Part shown: in pieces, positions 38,151 to 47,049 of the stretch
How positions within the stretch are numbered: the stretch's first letter is position 1
Layout: every line of letters begins with the position of its first letter
Source: an uncultured Prevotellaceae bacterium
GTDB taxonomy: Bacteria; Bacteroidota; Bacteroidia; Bacteroidales; Bacteroidaceae
NCBI GenBank assembly: GCA_947165505.1
Contig: CAMVAT010000001.1
Span: forward strand, 62,001 to 126,000
Length of the DNA stretch: 64,000 nucleotides
Direction of reading: 5' to 3'
Translations under genes and position numbers: made by a program
Notes under the pieces: generated by a model
The model's database searches: none
The model's input: only the letters and a program-made list of their open reading frames with translations
What the model was told of the DNA's origin: nothing

Positions 38151-39878
38151 ATGAAAAAGTTAATATATTTAGTCGGACTTGTGCTCAGCTTCGCCAGCTG
38201 CTCCGACGACTATACCGACTGGGCCAATCCGCTGGCCAACGGTCCCGAGGACGCCAAGACCGTCGCGCTGGCCGTGACAGAGGCTCCGGCCATCGACCTT
38301 GCCACCATCGAGAATGTGGACGAAGCCACCGTGCAACTCTTTGTGCCTGAACTGGCCGTGGTGGATGAGAACGAGACCACATACGAGGTGACGCTGTGGA
38401 ACGCCGACAAGACGGAGAGCGTGACCGTGACCACCGATGCCAACGGCTATGCCCCGGCAGCCGCTGTGAAAGAGGCTGTAGAATCCCTCTATGGCAAGCG
38501 CCCCGAAGCGCGCCTGATACCCATCGACGTGGTGGGCTATGTGAACGTGGGCACCATGACCTTCAAGGCTGCGGGCAGCACCACCGCCACCATCACGCCG
38601 AACGCCCCCATCATCTACGACACCTATTATGTGGTGGGCAACGTGGTGGCCAGCGCAGGCGAAGAGCTGTGGAACATCAGCTACACCGGTCTGCCCCTGA
38701 CCAACGGCGGTGCTGACCCCTATGAGAACCCTGTGTTCACCGGGCGCATCCCCAACACGGCCGACGGCAGTGACGTGCAGTTCAAGCTGAACCCAGTGGG
38801 CGGCCCCGCAGACTGGTCGCTCTGCCTGGGTGCAGGTGCGGAAGAGGGCACGTTCGTCACCAACAACAAGGGTGGCAACCTCGTCATCCCCGCCGACCCC
38901 AACGCCGTGGCTTTCGACCTGACGTTCAACATGCTCGACGAGGTGTGGAGCTACAAGCCTGTCTATGGCATCGAGGATGTGTATTACATGATCGGCACGA
39001 TGCAGGGCTGGAACGAGAACGACACCTCAGTACCTGTCTATAACAGCGGTGCCCCGACCAATATCGACCCCGTGTTTAAGACACGTCTGGCAGCCACCGG
39101 CAGCAACATCGCGTTCAAGCTCTGCCCCGAGTCGGGCATCGGCAGCTGGGACAGCGACTTCACCGCATCTGTCACGGGCGAGGCAGGAAAACTGTCGGCC
39201 AACAACGCCGGCGGCGACATCGTCATCGAGCATCAACTCGATGCCATCGCCTACGATGTGTGGTTCAACCTCGAGACGCTGGAATGGGGCTACCGCGCCA
39301 TCAAGGGCGGCGACCTGTTCTTCGAGATCGGCAACGAGAGCGGATGGCAAACCGCGCACGCCCTGTCGCTCAAGGATGATGTGTATATCGGCTACTACTA
39401 CCTCGACGGCGAGTTCAAGTTCAGACCTAATATGGACAACTGGGATAATGACCTGGAGTATGACGGCGAAGCCGAGGGTGTTACTGGCAAGGTGGCCGAC
39501 AACGGCGGCACCAACATGCCGGGTCCTGATCCTGCCTTCTACAAGGTGGTGCTCAACACCAACGACATGACCTACACGCTGACACAGATCGCCACCGTGG
39601 GCGTAATTGGCGACGCCACCGCCGACGGTTGGAACAGCGACCAGGATATGACGTGGAACGCCGAAGGCAAATACTGGTATGTGGAGAACCTGCAACTGAC
39701 CGACGGTAAGATCAAGTTCCGCGGCAACGACAACTGGAACGGCGACCTCGACCTGGGCGGCTCACCCAATGAGCTGTGGATTGGCGGTGGCGACATCCCC
39801 GTCACTGCCGGCACCTACGACATCTACCTCTTCCCCTCGTACAGCGGCGGCAGCCACTGTGTGATGAAGAAGAAATAA
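38151..39878 (+). CDS. susF: SusF-like outer-membrane starch-binding lipoprotein
   Basis: A 575-residue paralogue of SusE with a lipobox FASC (about residue 17). After an N-terminal domain (about 20-155) it holds four starch-binding SusF/SusE modules in tandem, beginning near YYVVGNV (about 160), YYMIGTMQGW (about 280), FFEIGNESGW (about 390) and VGVIGDATADGW (about 480). Last gene of the susC-F operon; a perfect 16-bp terminator hairpin follows about 75 bp later. The stop codon is followed by a GGTAAGAGGTAAGAGG repeat. Confidence 0.9.
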   Translation: MKKLIYLVGLVLSFASCSDDYTDWANPLANGPEDAKTVALAVTEAPAIDLATIENVDEATVQLFVPELAVVDENETTYEVTLWNADKTESVTVTTDANGYAPAAAVKEAVESLYGKRPEARLIPIDVVGYVNVGTMTFKAAGSTTATITPNAPIIYDTYYVVGNVVASAGEELWNISYTGLPLTNGGADPYENPVFTGRIPNTADGSDVQFKLNPVGGPADWSLCLGAGAEEGTFVTNNKGGNLVIPADPNAVAFDLTFNMLDEVWSYKPVYGIEDVYYMIGTMQGWNENDTSVPVYNSGAPTNIDPVFKTRLAATGSNIAFKLCPESGIGSWDSDFTASVTGEAGKLSANNAGGDIVIEHQLDAIAYDVWFNLETLEWGYRAIKGGDLFFEIGNESGWQTAHALSLKDDVYIGYYYLDGEFKFRPNMDNWDNDLEYDGEAEGVTGKVADNGGTNMPGPDPAFYKVVLNTNDMTYTLTQIATVGVIGDATADGWNSDQDMTWNAEGKYWYVENLQLTDGKIKFRGNDNWNGDLDLGGSPNELWIGGGDIPVTAGTYDIYLFPSYSGGSHCVMKKK

Positions 39879-39879
39879 G

Positions 39880-39912
39880 TGGTAAGAGGTAAGAGGTGAG
39901 AGGTAAGAGACG
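39880..39912. repeat. GGTAAGAGGTAAGAGGTGAGAGG repeat after susF
   Basis: Four GGTAAGAG/GGTGAGAG units directly after the susF stop, members of the purine-rich family described at 22657-22755. Confidence 0.75.
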
Positions 39913-39952
39913 AGTTGTTGAGCGACAGCGAAAAATAGCCTCGCGCCGGGAA

Positions 39953-39993
39953 AAAGAAAAGACCACCCTAAAACGGGTGGTCTTTTCTTTTTG
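39953..39993 (+). terminator. Terminator of the susCDEF operon
   Basis: Perfect 16-bp stem AAAGAAAAGACCACCC (39953-39968) / GGGTGGTCTTTTCTTT (39975-39990), loop TAAAAC, continuing into TT. Confidence 0.9.
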
Positions 39994-40001
39994 GCTAGCT
40001 A

Positions 40002-40015
40002 TGCAACCGTTTGCA
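40002..40015. promoter_or_regulatory. LacI-type operator upstream of the alpha-amylase gene
   Basis: TGCAACCGTTTGCA, an imperfect palindrome matching the sites at 28790 and 32128. It lies 55 bp before a TATCTTCG -7 box. Confidence 0.75.
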
Positions 40016-40070
40016 CAACGATTTAGACAAAACAAAGGAGCCAAGCGATACACCCATTTATAATAATGTG

Positions 40071-40078
40071 TATCTTCG
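40071..40078 (+). promoter_or_regulatory. Probable -7 box of the alpha-amylase gene
   Basis: TATCTTCG, one mismatch from TAnnTTTG, 27 bp before the ATG at 40105. No -33 TTTG is seen. It excludes the upstream in-frame start at 40066. Confidence 0.55.
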
Positions 40079-40104
40079 CACAAAAATCAAACATACTGAC
40101 GATT

Positions 40105-42096
40105 ATGAAGAAAATTTACGCTACACTGTTTGCACTCGTGCTCACCACTGCGGTGATGGCACAGGGATGGCCCTCCAACTATCAGGGCGTGATGCTGCAA
40201 GGATTCTACTGGGACTCGTTCGCCGACTCGAAATGGACCAACCTGGAAGCACAAGCCGACGAGCTGTCGCAATACTTCACACTCGTGTGGATACCGCAGA
40301 GCGGCAAATGCAATGACAACGGATGGAACTCAATGGGCTACGACGACTACTACTGGTTTGACCAGAACTCAACCTTCGGCACCGAAGCACAGTTGCGCTC
40401 GCTCATCTCCACCTTCAAGGCCAAGGGCATCGGCACCATCGCCGACGTGGTGGTCAACCACCGTAACACCGACGGCTGGGTCACCTTCCCCGCAGAGACC
40501 TACAAGGGCGTGACCTATCAGATGCTCTCGACCGACATCTGCGCCAACGACGACGGCGGCAAGACCAAGACATGGGCCGAGGCCAACGGCTACAGCCTGA
40601 GCCCCAACAACGACTCGGGCGAGGGCTGGGACGGCATGCGCGACCTGGACCACGAAAGCACCAACGTGCAGACCTGCGTGAAGGCCTACCTCGACTTCCT
40701 GCTCCACGACCTGGGCTACACCGGATTCCGCTACGACATGGTGAAGGGATTCAAAGGTACGTATGTGGGACAATACAACCACACCGCCGGCCCCACCTAC
40801 AGCGTGGGCGAATACTGGGACGGCAACAAGACTGCCGTGGAAAACTGGATCAACGCCACCAAGGTGGACGGAGCCATCCAGAGCGCCGCCTTCGACTTCC
40901 CCTTCCGCTACACCGTGCGCGATGCCGTCAATGCGGGCAGCAGTCAGCCCAACTGGGCCAAGCTCGACAACACCTCGGTGATGGCCGACACCGACTACCG
41001 CCGCTATGCCGTGACCTTCGTTGAGAACCACGACACCGAGAAGCGCTCCAACGCCGACCAAGACCCCATCCGCCGCGACACGCTGGCCGCCAACGCCTAC
41101 CTGCTGGCCATGCCGGGCACGCCCTGCGTCTTCTACAAACACTGGAAAGACTGTAAGAGCGACATCGCCGCGATGATCAACGTGCGCCAGTTTGCCGGCA
41201 TCCACAACCAGAGCACCTACACCAAATACAGCGGCGACGCCACACACTACGCCGTCATGACCCGTGGTGCCAACTGCGAAATGCTGTGCGTGGTGGGCGA
41301 CGTGACGAAATACACACCCACCAGCCGCTGGATAGCCGTGGCCGACGGCTACCACTACCGCTACTACCTGCCCAACACCGCCAACACCGCCTGGATCAGT
41401 CTGGCATCAGGCACCTACATGGGCGCACAGACCGCCACGCTGACCGCCGTGACACGCGACGACGCACAGATAGTCTATACCACCGACGGCACCACACCCA
41501 CCGCCGCCAGCACCAAGGCAGCGTCGGGCGCCACAGTGACCATACCCACAGGCACCACCACACTGACCGCCGGACTGCTCATCGGCGGCACCGTGACGGG
41601 CATCGTGAGCCAGACATACACCATCATCGACTTCCAGCCCTTCGACATCGACATCTATGTGAACACCGACCAGGTGGGCTGGAGCAACGTCAACTTCTGG
41701 ACATGGGGCGGCGACGGGTCGCACAGTCCGAAGAACAGCTCATGGCCGGGCGACAAGGTGAGCACCACGGTGAGCATCGACGGCAAAAACTGGTATAAGA
41801 AGACCTTCACCATCAACGCCCCCGACGACTGCATCAACTTCGTGTTCAGCACCGGCACCGGCAGTCCGCAGACCGTTGACATCAACGACATCAAGGAGAC
41901 CACCTACTTTGAGGTATCGTCGGCCACCGAGGGCGGCAAGAACCTGGTCAACGTAGTGAACACCGGCATTGCCGAGGTGCAGACCGAGCGCAAGCCCGCA
42001 GCCCAAGGCATCATCTACAACCTGCAAGGACGCCGAGTAAGTCACCCCACTCACGGCATCTATATCCGCGACGGAAAGAAATTCGTGGTGAAGTGA
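40105..42096 (+). CDS. Secreted alpha-amylase (GH13) with CBM26 and C-terminal sorting-like tail
   Basis: Endo-acting starch hydrolase, 663 residues, signal peptide ending VMAQ (about 20) with no lipobox. Barrel landmarks: region I DVVVNH (114-119), nucleophile D211 in GFRYDMV, acid/base E236 in SVGEYWDG, H309/D310 in VENHDTE. A CHB_HEX_C-like Ig domain (about 440-515) and a CBM26 starch-binding domain (about 522-615, NVNFWTWGGDG) follow. The final 25 residues, YNLQGRRVSHPTHGIYIRDG then KKFVVK, resemble type IX secretion/cell-surface tails. It holds the place of SusG but is not a lipoprotein. It has its own LacI-type operator. Confidence 0.93.
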   Translation: MKKIYATLFALVLTTAVMAQGWPSNYQGVMLQGFYWDSFADSKWTNLEAQADELSQYFTLVWIPQSGKCNDNGWNSMGYDDYYWFDQNSTFGTEAQLRSLISTFKAKGIGTIADVVVNHRNTDGWVTFPAETYKGVTYQMLSTDICANDDGGKTKTWAEANGYSLSPNNDSGEGWDGMRDLDHESTNVQTCVKAYLDFLLHDLGYTGFRYDMVKGFKGTYVGQYNHTAGPTYSVGEYWDGNKTAVENWINATKVDGAIQSAAFDFPFRYTVRDAVNAGSSQPNWAKLDNTSVMADTDYRRYAVTFVENHDTEKRSNADQDPIRRDTLAANAYLLAMPGTPCVFYKHWKDCKSDIAAMINVRQFAGIHNQSTYTKYSGDATHYAVMTRGANCEMLCVVGDVTKYTPTSRWIAVADGYHYRYYLPNTANTAWISLASGTYMGAQTATLTAVTRDDAQIVYTTDGTTPTAASTKAASGATVTIPTGTTTLTAGLLIGGTVTGIVSQTYTIIDFQPFDIDIYVNTDQVGWSNVNFWTWGGDGSHSPKNSSWPGDKVSTTVSIDGKNWYKKTFTINAPDDCINFVFSTGTGSPQTVDINDIKETTYFEVSSATEGGKNLVNVVNTGIAEVQTERKPAAQGIIYNLQGRRVSHPTHGIYIRDGKKFVVK

Positions 42097-42148
42097 CAAA
42101 CAGCCATACACACAGCAAGTGAGTCAAAACACTTGGATTTCTCTTTAA

Positions 42149-42230
42149 CAACGGATTTCACGGATTTCACGGATTTACAATTTGCTGACTCAGCAACAAT
42201 AAAAATCCGCGAAATCCGTGAAATCTGTTG
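42149..42230. repeat. MITE-like inverted-repeat element, left of GH53
   Basis: Arms of about 28 bp built of CAACGGATTTCACGGATTTC (42149 on) and its imperfect complement ending ...CCGTGAAATCTGTTG (42203-42230), enclosing TACAATTTGCTGACTCAGCA. An inverted homologous element lies at 43641-43735, so the two flank the GH53 gene. Confidence 0.8.
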
Positions 42231-42269
42231 ACGGTTTAATATGAAGTGCCCTCTTTTTATGCCATTACA

Positions 42270-42301
42270 TTTGCCACAGTCAACAAAAAGAAGTAATTTT
42301 G
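42270..42301 (+). promoter_or_regulatory. Promoter of the GH53 gene
   Basis: TTTG (42270-42273), 20-bp spacer, TAATTTTG (42294-42301), 27 bp before the ATG at 42328. It excludes the in-frame start at 42241. Confidence 0.8.
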
Positions 42302-42327
42302 CAGCACACTTAAAAAATACAGACTAC

Positions 42328-43614
42328 ATGAAACACCTCTTTACGCTATTGCTGACATGGTGTCTGACCATGCCCCTCGCCACCCACGCACAGACGAAAT
42401 ACGTGGGAGGCGACATCTCGCTGCTGCCCTCGTATGAAGCCAACGGCGCACAGTATAAAGACCAGAACGGCAACGCCATCACGGGCGGCATGCTGCCCTA
42501 CTTCAAGGCACAGGGCATGAACGCCATGCGCGTGCGCCTGTTCGTCGATCCGACAAAAGCACCCGCCGACGAGAAAGAACAGGGTGTGCGCCAAGACCTG
42601 GAATACGTGAAGGCCCTGGGCAAACAGATCAAGGACGCAGGCATGCAGCTGATGCTCGACTTCCACTACTCCGACTCATGGGCCGACCCCGTGAAGCAGT
42701 TTACGCCCGACGCCTGGAAGAACATGACCGACGACGAGCTCTACACCCAGATCTATGAATACACCAAAGACGTGCTTCAGCAGATGAAAGCCGCCGGCGC
42801 CACGCCCGACTTCATCCAGACGGGCAACGAGATCAGCTACGGCATGCTGTGGGGAGCGAGAAACGCCTCGGCATCGTCGCTGAAGAAATGCTGGACCGAC
42901 CAGGACGCCAACTGGGAACGCTTCACCACACTGCTGAAACGCGCCGGACAAGCCTGCCGCGAGGAGTGCCCCGAGGCCAAGATTGTGATTCATACCGAGC
43001 GTGTGGCGCGCGTGGCCGTGCTCACCGCCTTCTACGACAAGATGGCCACGTTTGGCGTGGATTACGACATCATCGGACTGAGCTACTATCCCTACTACCA
43101 CGGCAAGCTGGCCACACTCAACAGCGTGCTCACCATCCTCGAGGGACGCTACGACAAAGACATCATGATCGTAGAGACAGGCTATTACCACGACTGGCAG
43201 CCCGAAGACATCTCGAGCGAGAACGACCTCTCGGCCACCTACCCCATCAACGGCGAGGGACAGAAAAAATTCACCCAGGCGCTCATCGACATGCTCAACA
43301 AGCACGAGCGGGTGACGGGACTGTTCTGGTGGTTTATGGAAGCCAATGAATACGGCCTGAACTGGAACACCCACCGCGTGACCCACGACTGGTACAACGC
43401 AGGACTGTTCGACAACCAGACGGGCCGGGCCGAGCCTGCCCTCTACACCCTGAAGGAATTTCTCGGCGAGCAGGCCCACGTCACAGAGTTAGGCACCGAG
43501 GCCGGCACACAGCCTCAGGCCGTCTATACCCTCGACGGCCGCCGTCTGGGCACCGACGCTACCGCCCTGCCCCACGGCATCTACATCATCGGCAAAAAGA
43601 AAATGGTGAAATAA
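42328..43614 (+). CDS. GH53 endo-beta-1,4-galactanase
   Basis: Hydrolyses beta-1,4-galactan side chains of pectin (arabinogalactan I). A 428-residue secreted enzyme with signal peptide ending THAQ (about 22). GH53 landmarks: GGDISLLPSYE at the barrel start, acid/base E168 in QTGNEISYGMLWG, and nucleophile E283 in MIVETGYY. The C-terminus ends VYTLDGRRLG...HGIYIIGKKKMVK, a tail like that of the neighbouring amylase and GH28. It is monocistronic, has a canonical promoter and is flanked by two inverted MITE-like elements, so it may be a separately acquired module. Confidence 0.93.
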   Translation: MKHLFTLLLTWCLTMPLATHAQTKYVGGDISLLPSYEANGAQYKDQNGNAITGGMLPYFKAQGMNAMRVRLFVDPTKAPADEKEQGVRQDLEYVKALGKQIKDAGMQLMLDFHYSDSWADPVKQFTPDAWKNMTDDELYTQIYEYTKDVLQQMKAAGATPDFIQTGNEISYGMLWGARNASASSLKKCWTDQDANWERFTTLLKRAGQACREECPEAKIVIHTERVARVAVLTAFYDKMATFGVDYDIIGLSYYPYYHGKLATLNSVLTILEGRYDKDIMIVETGYYHDWQPEDISSENDLSATYPINGEGQKKFTQALIDMLNKHERVTGLFWWFMEANEYGLNWNTHRVTHDWYNAGLFDNQTGRAEPALYTLKEFLGEQAHVTELGTEAGTQPQAVYTLDGRRLGTDATALPHGIYIIGKKKMVK

Positions 43615-43640
43615 ACGGATTTCACTTGTCCTCCCTATTC

Positions 43641-43735
43641 AACAACGGATTTCACGGATGATACGGATTCTTGTTATTGCTGATTATCAGCAAATTGTAA
43701 ATCCGTATCATCCGTGAAATCCGTGAAATCCGTTG
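43641..43735. repeat. MITE-like inverted-repeat element, right of GH53
   Basis: Arms CAACGGATTTCACGGATGAT... (43643 on) and ...ATCCGTGAAATCCGTTG (ending 43735) around TTGCTGATTATCAGCAAATTG. Read on the minus strand, its centre matches that of the element at 42149-42230. It ends at the stop codon of the convergent GH28 gene and may serve as a shared terminator. Confidence 0.8.
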
Positions 43736-43738
43736 TCT

Positions 43739-45274
43739 CTATTCCCTGACGATTACCTTGCGGCCGTTTTGGATATAGATGCCCTTGGCGGGGTGGTTGA
43801 CACGCATGCCTTGAAGGTTGTAGGCAGGTGCGGAATCCGAGTCAGAGGCTTTGGGGGTGGTGATGGCCGACGTCTCCTTGTTCCACGTGTATTCAGCCTC
43901 ATGGATATGCTCCATCACGGCGCTGAGGTCTTCGTCGGTAGCCAGCACCGTGGTGTTGTCCTTGGTGCGAGTGAAGGTGCAGCCGTTGATGAACTTAATG
44001 TCACGGCAGAAGAACAGCCTGACGCCGTTGCGGTGCGATATCTGCACATTGTCGAACGTCACGTCATAGACATAGCTCTCGGGGCGGCCGGCGATTTGTA
44101 TGCCATTATATTTCTTGTCATTGCTGTTTTTGTTTCCCTTATATCCCGATGCCGTGACATTCTGTATCAGGATGTTATGAAACTCTGGAGTGGTCGCGGT
44201 CTTCGTCTGCGCCTCGGCCGTGAGGTCGGGCGTGTTGTCATACCATGCCGTCATGCTGATGGGGCACTCCACATTCGTCATGGTGCAGTTGCGGAAGATG
44301 ATGTCGTGCACATCGCCGCTGCGGTCCGTGTTCGACTTCAAGCGGAATCCGCAGTCGGTGCCGTCGAAGGTGATGTCTTCGTAGATGATGTGGTGCATAT
44401 TGGTGGTGTAGCTGCCCAGCGAGGCACCGTGCCCGGCTTTGAACTGGCAGTTCCACACGTGCACATACTGCGCATTGCTGTCGGTCACCACATTGTCGTC
44501 GCCTGTGTCGATGGTGCAACGATAGATATTGACATATTGCGTCCACACGGGAATGCCGTCGGTATTGTGCGAGGGCGTGCTCGCCGAGGATGAGGGGTTG
44601 ACGATCTCCAGGTCGTGCACGGTAACATGTGCCCCGCGTCCCGACTGCCCCACGGTGAGGTTGGTGCCGGGCGCATTCTGTATGCGGAAGTTGCGGAAGA
44701 GGAAACGGCCGCCGTTCTCGAAGCGTATCATAGCCCCGCGCTTCACGCCCGACGCCTTATAGTTGGCCCACCACGGTCCGCCCTGTCCGTCGAGCACGGA
44801 AGTAGGTCCTTCGCCCTCGACGACCACATCGTAGGGTGTGCCTTTGTGCTTGATGAAGTTATTGCCGGCGGTGGTGCTGCGGTCGCCGTATGCCAGCCAT
44901 TTCAGCGTGGCTCCGGCGCAGAGGTGCAGCACCGTCTTGGAACCCACTTGGATGGTATTGCTCAGCCACTCGCCGGCAGGAATGACCACCATGCCGCCGC
45001 CCGCGGCGGCCGCCTTGTCGAGTGCTGCCTGAATAGCCTTCGTATTGTCGGCCGAGGAGGTGGAAGCGCCAAACTGCGCGTCGTTGATGTAGAAGGTGTT
45101 GTCGGCCGTGAATGCGGGCAGGTTTTTAGGCAGATCGACCTCTTTCCATCCCTCAGGTGTGTTTTTGTCGGCCATTTCAGCCTCGAGCGAGAAGCTGATG
45201 GTTTGCGCCATCGCGGCAGAGCCGCCGACGGTCGCCATTGCTATGAGCAGCAACAGTTGAGTAAATCGTTTCAT
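43739..45274 (-). CDS. GH28 polygalacturonase-family pectinase
   Basis: A 511-residue secreted parallel beta-helix hydrolase for homogalacturonan or rhamnogalacturonan, with signal peptide ending AMAQ (about 24). GH28 catalytic landmarks: NTDG (D239), TGDDN (D259, D260), GHGASLGS (H282) and RLKSN in place of the usual RIK. The C-terminus ends YNLQGMRVNHPAKGIYIQNG then RKVIVRE, the same tail type as the amylase and GH53 proteins. It starts only 13 bp after an ABC exporter gene, so it is probably cotranscribed with it. Convergent with GH53. Confidence 0.9.
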   Translation of the reverse strand: MKRFTQLLLLIAMATVGGSAAMAQTISFSLEAEMADKNTPEGWKEVDLPKNLPAFTADNTFYINDAQFGASTSSADNTKAIQAALDKAAAAGGGMVVIPAGEWLSNTIQVGSKTVLHLCAGATLKWLAYGDRSTTAGNNFIKHKGTPYDVVVEGEGPTSVLDGQGGPWWANYKASGVKRGAMIRFENGGRFLFRNFRIQNAPGTNLTVGQSGRGAHVTVHDLEIVNPSSSASTPSHNTDGIPVWTQYVNIYRCTIDTGDDNVVTDSNAQYVHVWNCQFKAGHGASLGSYTTNMHHIIYEDITFDGTDCGFRLKSNTDRSGDVHDIIFRNCTMTNVECPISMTAWYDNTPDLTAEAQTKTATTPEFHNILIQNVTASGYKGNKNSNDKKYNGIQIAGRPESYVYDVTFDNVQISHRNGVRLFFCRDIKFINGCTFTRTKDNTTVLATDEDLSAVMEHIHEAEYTWNKETSAITTPKASDSDSAPAYNLQGMRVNHPAKGIYIQNGRKVIVRE

Positions 45275-45287
45275 TGTCGTAAAATAT

Positions 45288-46970
45288 TTATTTGATTTGT
45301 TTAGTGATATGGCATGTCTGGTCGCAATACTCCACGACGGCGGGCCGGTGTGTGATGAAGATGACCGTTTTGTCGTGTGTGGCGAGTATATTATGCAGCA
45401 GTTGCCGTTCGGTGTCGGGGTCGAGGGCGCTTGTGGCCTCGTCGAACAAGAGTATATTACGGTTGCGCAGCAGTGCGCGCGCTATTGATATGCGCTGAGC
45501 CTGTCCCTCGCTCAGTCCGCCACCCGACTCCGCGCAACTGGCATCCAACCCGTCGGGCAGGTCGAAGACGAAGTCGGCGCAGCTCACGTGCAGCGCCTCG
45601 CGCATCTCCTCGTCGGTAGCGTCGAGCTTGCCCAGTCGCAGATTGTCGCGTATGGTGCCGCTCATGAGCGTGTTGCCTTGCGGCACATAGACGAAATTGC
45701 ACCGCATGCGCGGCGACAGTTCCTCGGCCCGTTCGCCGTTGTACAGTTCCACCTTGCCCTGCTGCGGACGTAGCAGCGCCAGCAGCAAACGCACCAGTGT
45801 GGTCTTGCCGGCTCCTGTCTCGCCCAGGATGGCCGTACAACTGCCCGGCGGGAAGTCGAACGACATCTGGTGAATCACATCCCCCTCTTTGTCGCTGTAG
45901 GCATACGACACATCCGTCAGCCGTACGCCGCAGGGCGGATCAAACGCGATCGGGTCGCCCTGCTCCTCGAGCGGGTTCTCCTCCAGTTCCATCAGTCGTT
46001 CGGCCGCGGTGAAGACCGATACGAAGGCCGGTATCAACTTCGTCAGGCTGCGTGCGGGTCCTTGCACCTTGTTGACCAGTTGCAGGAAGGCCGTCATGCC
46101 GCCGAAGGTGAGCGTATGGTCGGCCAGCCGCAATGCGCTCCAGAGGAAGGCCACCAGATAGCCGAGTGCGAAGCCGAAATTCAAGATCAGGTTGGAAAAG
46201 ACAGAGAAGGCCGTGCGCTTCACCACATGATGCCGCAGTTCGCTCTGTGTGTTCTCCAGTTTATCGACCATGGCCGTGTCGCTCTCCAGTGTCTTGATGA
46301 GCATACGGTTTTGGATGGTCTCTTGCAGCACGCTCTGCACCTTACTGTCGCTGTCGCGCACCTGACGTGTGAGCTGCCTCATCTTGCGTATATATATTTT
46401 GCTGACGATGGCAAAGAGGGGAATCATCACGACGATGATGCACGCCAGCATCTTATCCATGGAGAAGAGGTAGAAGAAAGCGCCGAAGAACATCGCCAGC
46501 ACCGACAGAGTGCTGGGCACCGTCTCGGTGAGGAACCCCACCACGCTACCGACATCAAACTCAAGTCGGTTGAGCACGTCGCCGCTGTGGTGCGACTCCC
46601 GCCCGTGCCACTCAGAGCGCAGTATGCGGTCGAGCATGCGCTGCTGCATGCGGTTTTGCGCACGAATGCCGAGGATATTGCGCACCCACACACCGGCGAT
46701 GCTGATGCCGAAATCGCACAGCACCAGCGCGGCCATGAGTGCCACCGACCAATAGATAGAGCCGCTGACGGTGCCCGAAGCCACATCGATGGCATGCTTC
46801 ACCGCCCATACCGACGCCAGGCTGACAGCCACGCCGATGAGTCCGAGCGTGGCGTTCAATGCCGCCTGCAGCCGGTTGCCCTTCCATGCCCGCCACAACC
46901 ATTTGACGGTTTGCTTGACGGTGTATTTGCTATCGGGGGCGTGCAGATAATTCTTGATTTGACGAAACAT
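45288..46970 (-). CDS. ABC exporter (fused permease and ATPase)
   Basis: A 560-residue half-transporter that would work as a dimer in the inner membrane. The N-terminal transmembrane domain (about 35-310) has six helices. The ATPase domain has Walker A GETGAGKT, signature LSEGQAQR (the usual LSGGQ with Glu in place of one Gly) and Walker B ILLFDEATSALD, then the H-loop in IFITHRP. Substrate unknown; lipid, peptide and drug exporters share this layout. It follows NAD kinase by 79 bp of AAATGAGAAATGAT repeats and precedes GH28 by 13 bp; the mixed neighbours do not reveal its cargo. Confidence 0.88.
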   Translation of the reverse strand: MFRQIKNYLHAPDSKYTVKQTVKWLWRAWKGNRLQAALNATLGLIGVAVSLASVWAVKHAIDVASGTVSGSIYWSVALMAALVLCDFGISIAGVWVRNILGIRAQNRMQQRMLDRILRSEWHGRESHHSGDVLNRLEFDVGSVVGFLTETVPSTLSVLAMFFGAFFYLFSMDKMLACIIVVMIPLFAIVSKIYIRKMRQLTRQVRDSDSKVQSVLQETIQNRMLIKTLESDTAMVDKLENTQSELRHHVVKRTAFSVFSNLILNFGFALGYLVAFLWSALRLADHTLTFGGMTAFLQLVNKVQGPARSLTKLIPAFVSVFTAAERLMELEENPLEEQGDPIAFDPPCGVRLTDVSYAYSDKEGDVIHQMSFDFPPGSCTAILGETGAGKTTLVRLLLALLRPQQGKVELYNGERAEELSPRMRCNFVYVPQGNTLMSGTIRDNLRLGKLDATDEEMREALHVSCADFVFDLPDGLDASCAESGGGLSEGQAQRISIARALLRNRNILLFDEATSALDPDTERQLLHNILATHDKTVIFITHRPAVVEYCDQTCHITKQIK

Positions 46971-46989
46971 GCGAGTTGGACGCTTACGC

Positions 46990-47030
46990 TAAATGAGAAA
47001 TGATAAATGAGAAATGATAAATGAGAAAAG
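46990..47030. repeat. AAATGAGAAATGAT tandem repeat
   Basis: About three tandem units of AAATGAGAAATGAT between the NAD kinase stop and the ABC exporter start. Confidence 0.7.
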
Positions 47031-47049
47031 CACACTCTTACCTCTGCCC

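Noticed and set aside
42149..43735. CRISPR-like repeats (CGGATTTCACGG units)
   Set aside because: Units are directly adjacent with no unique spacers, and form inverted arms rather than a direct-repeat array.
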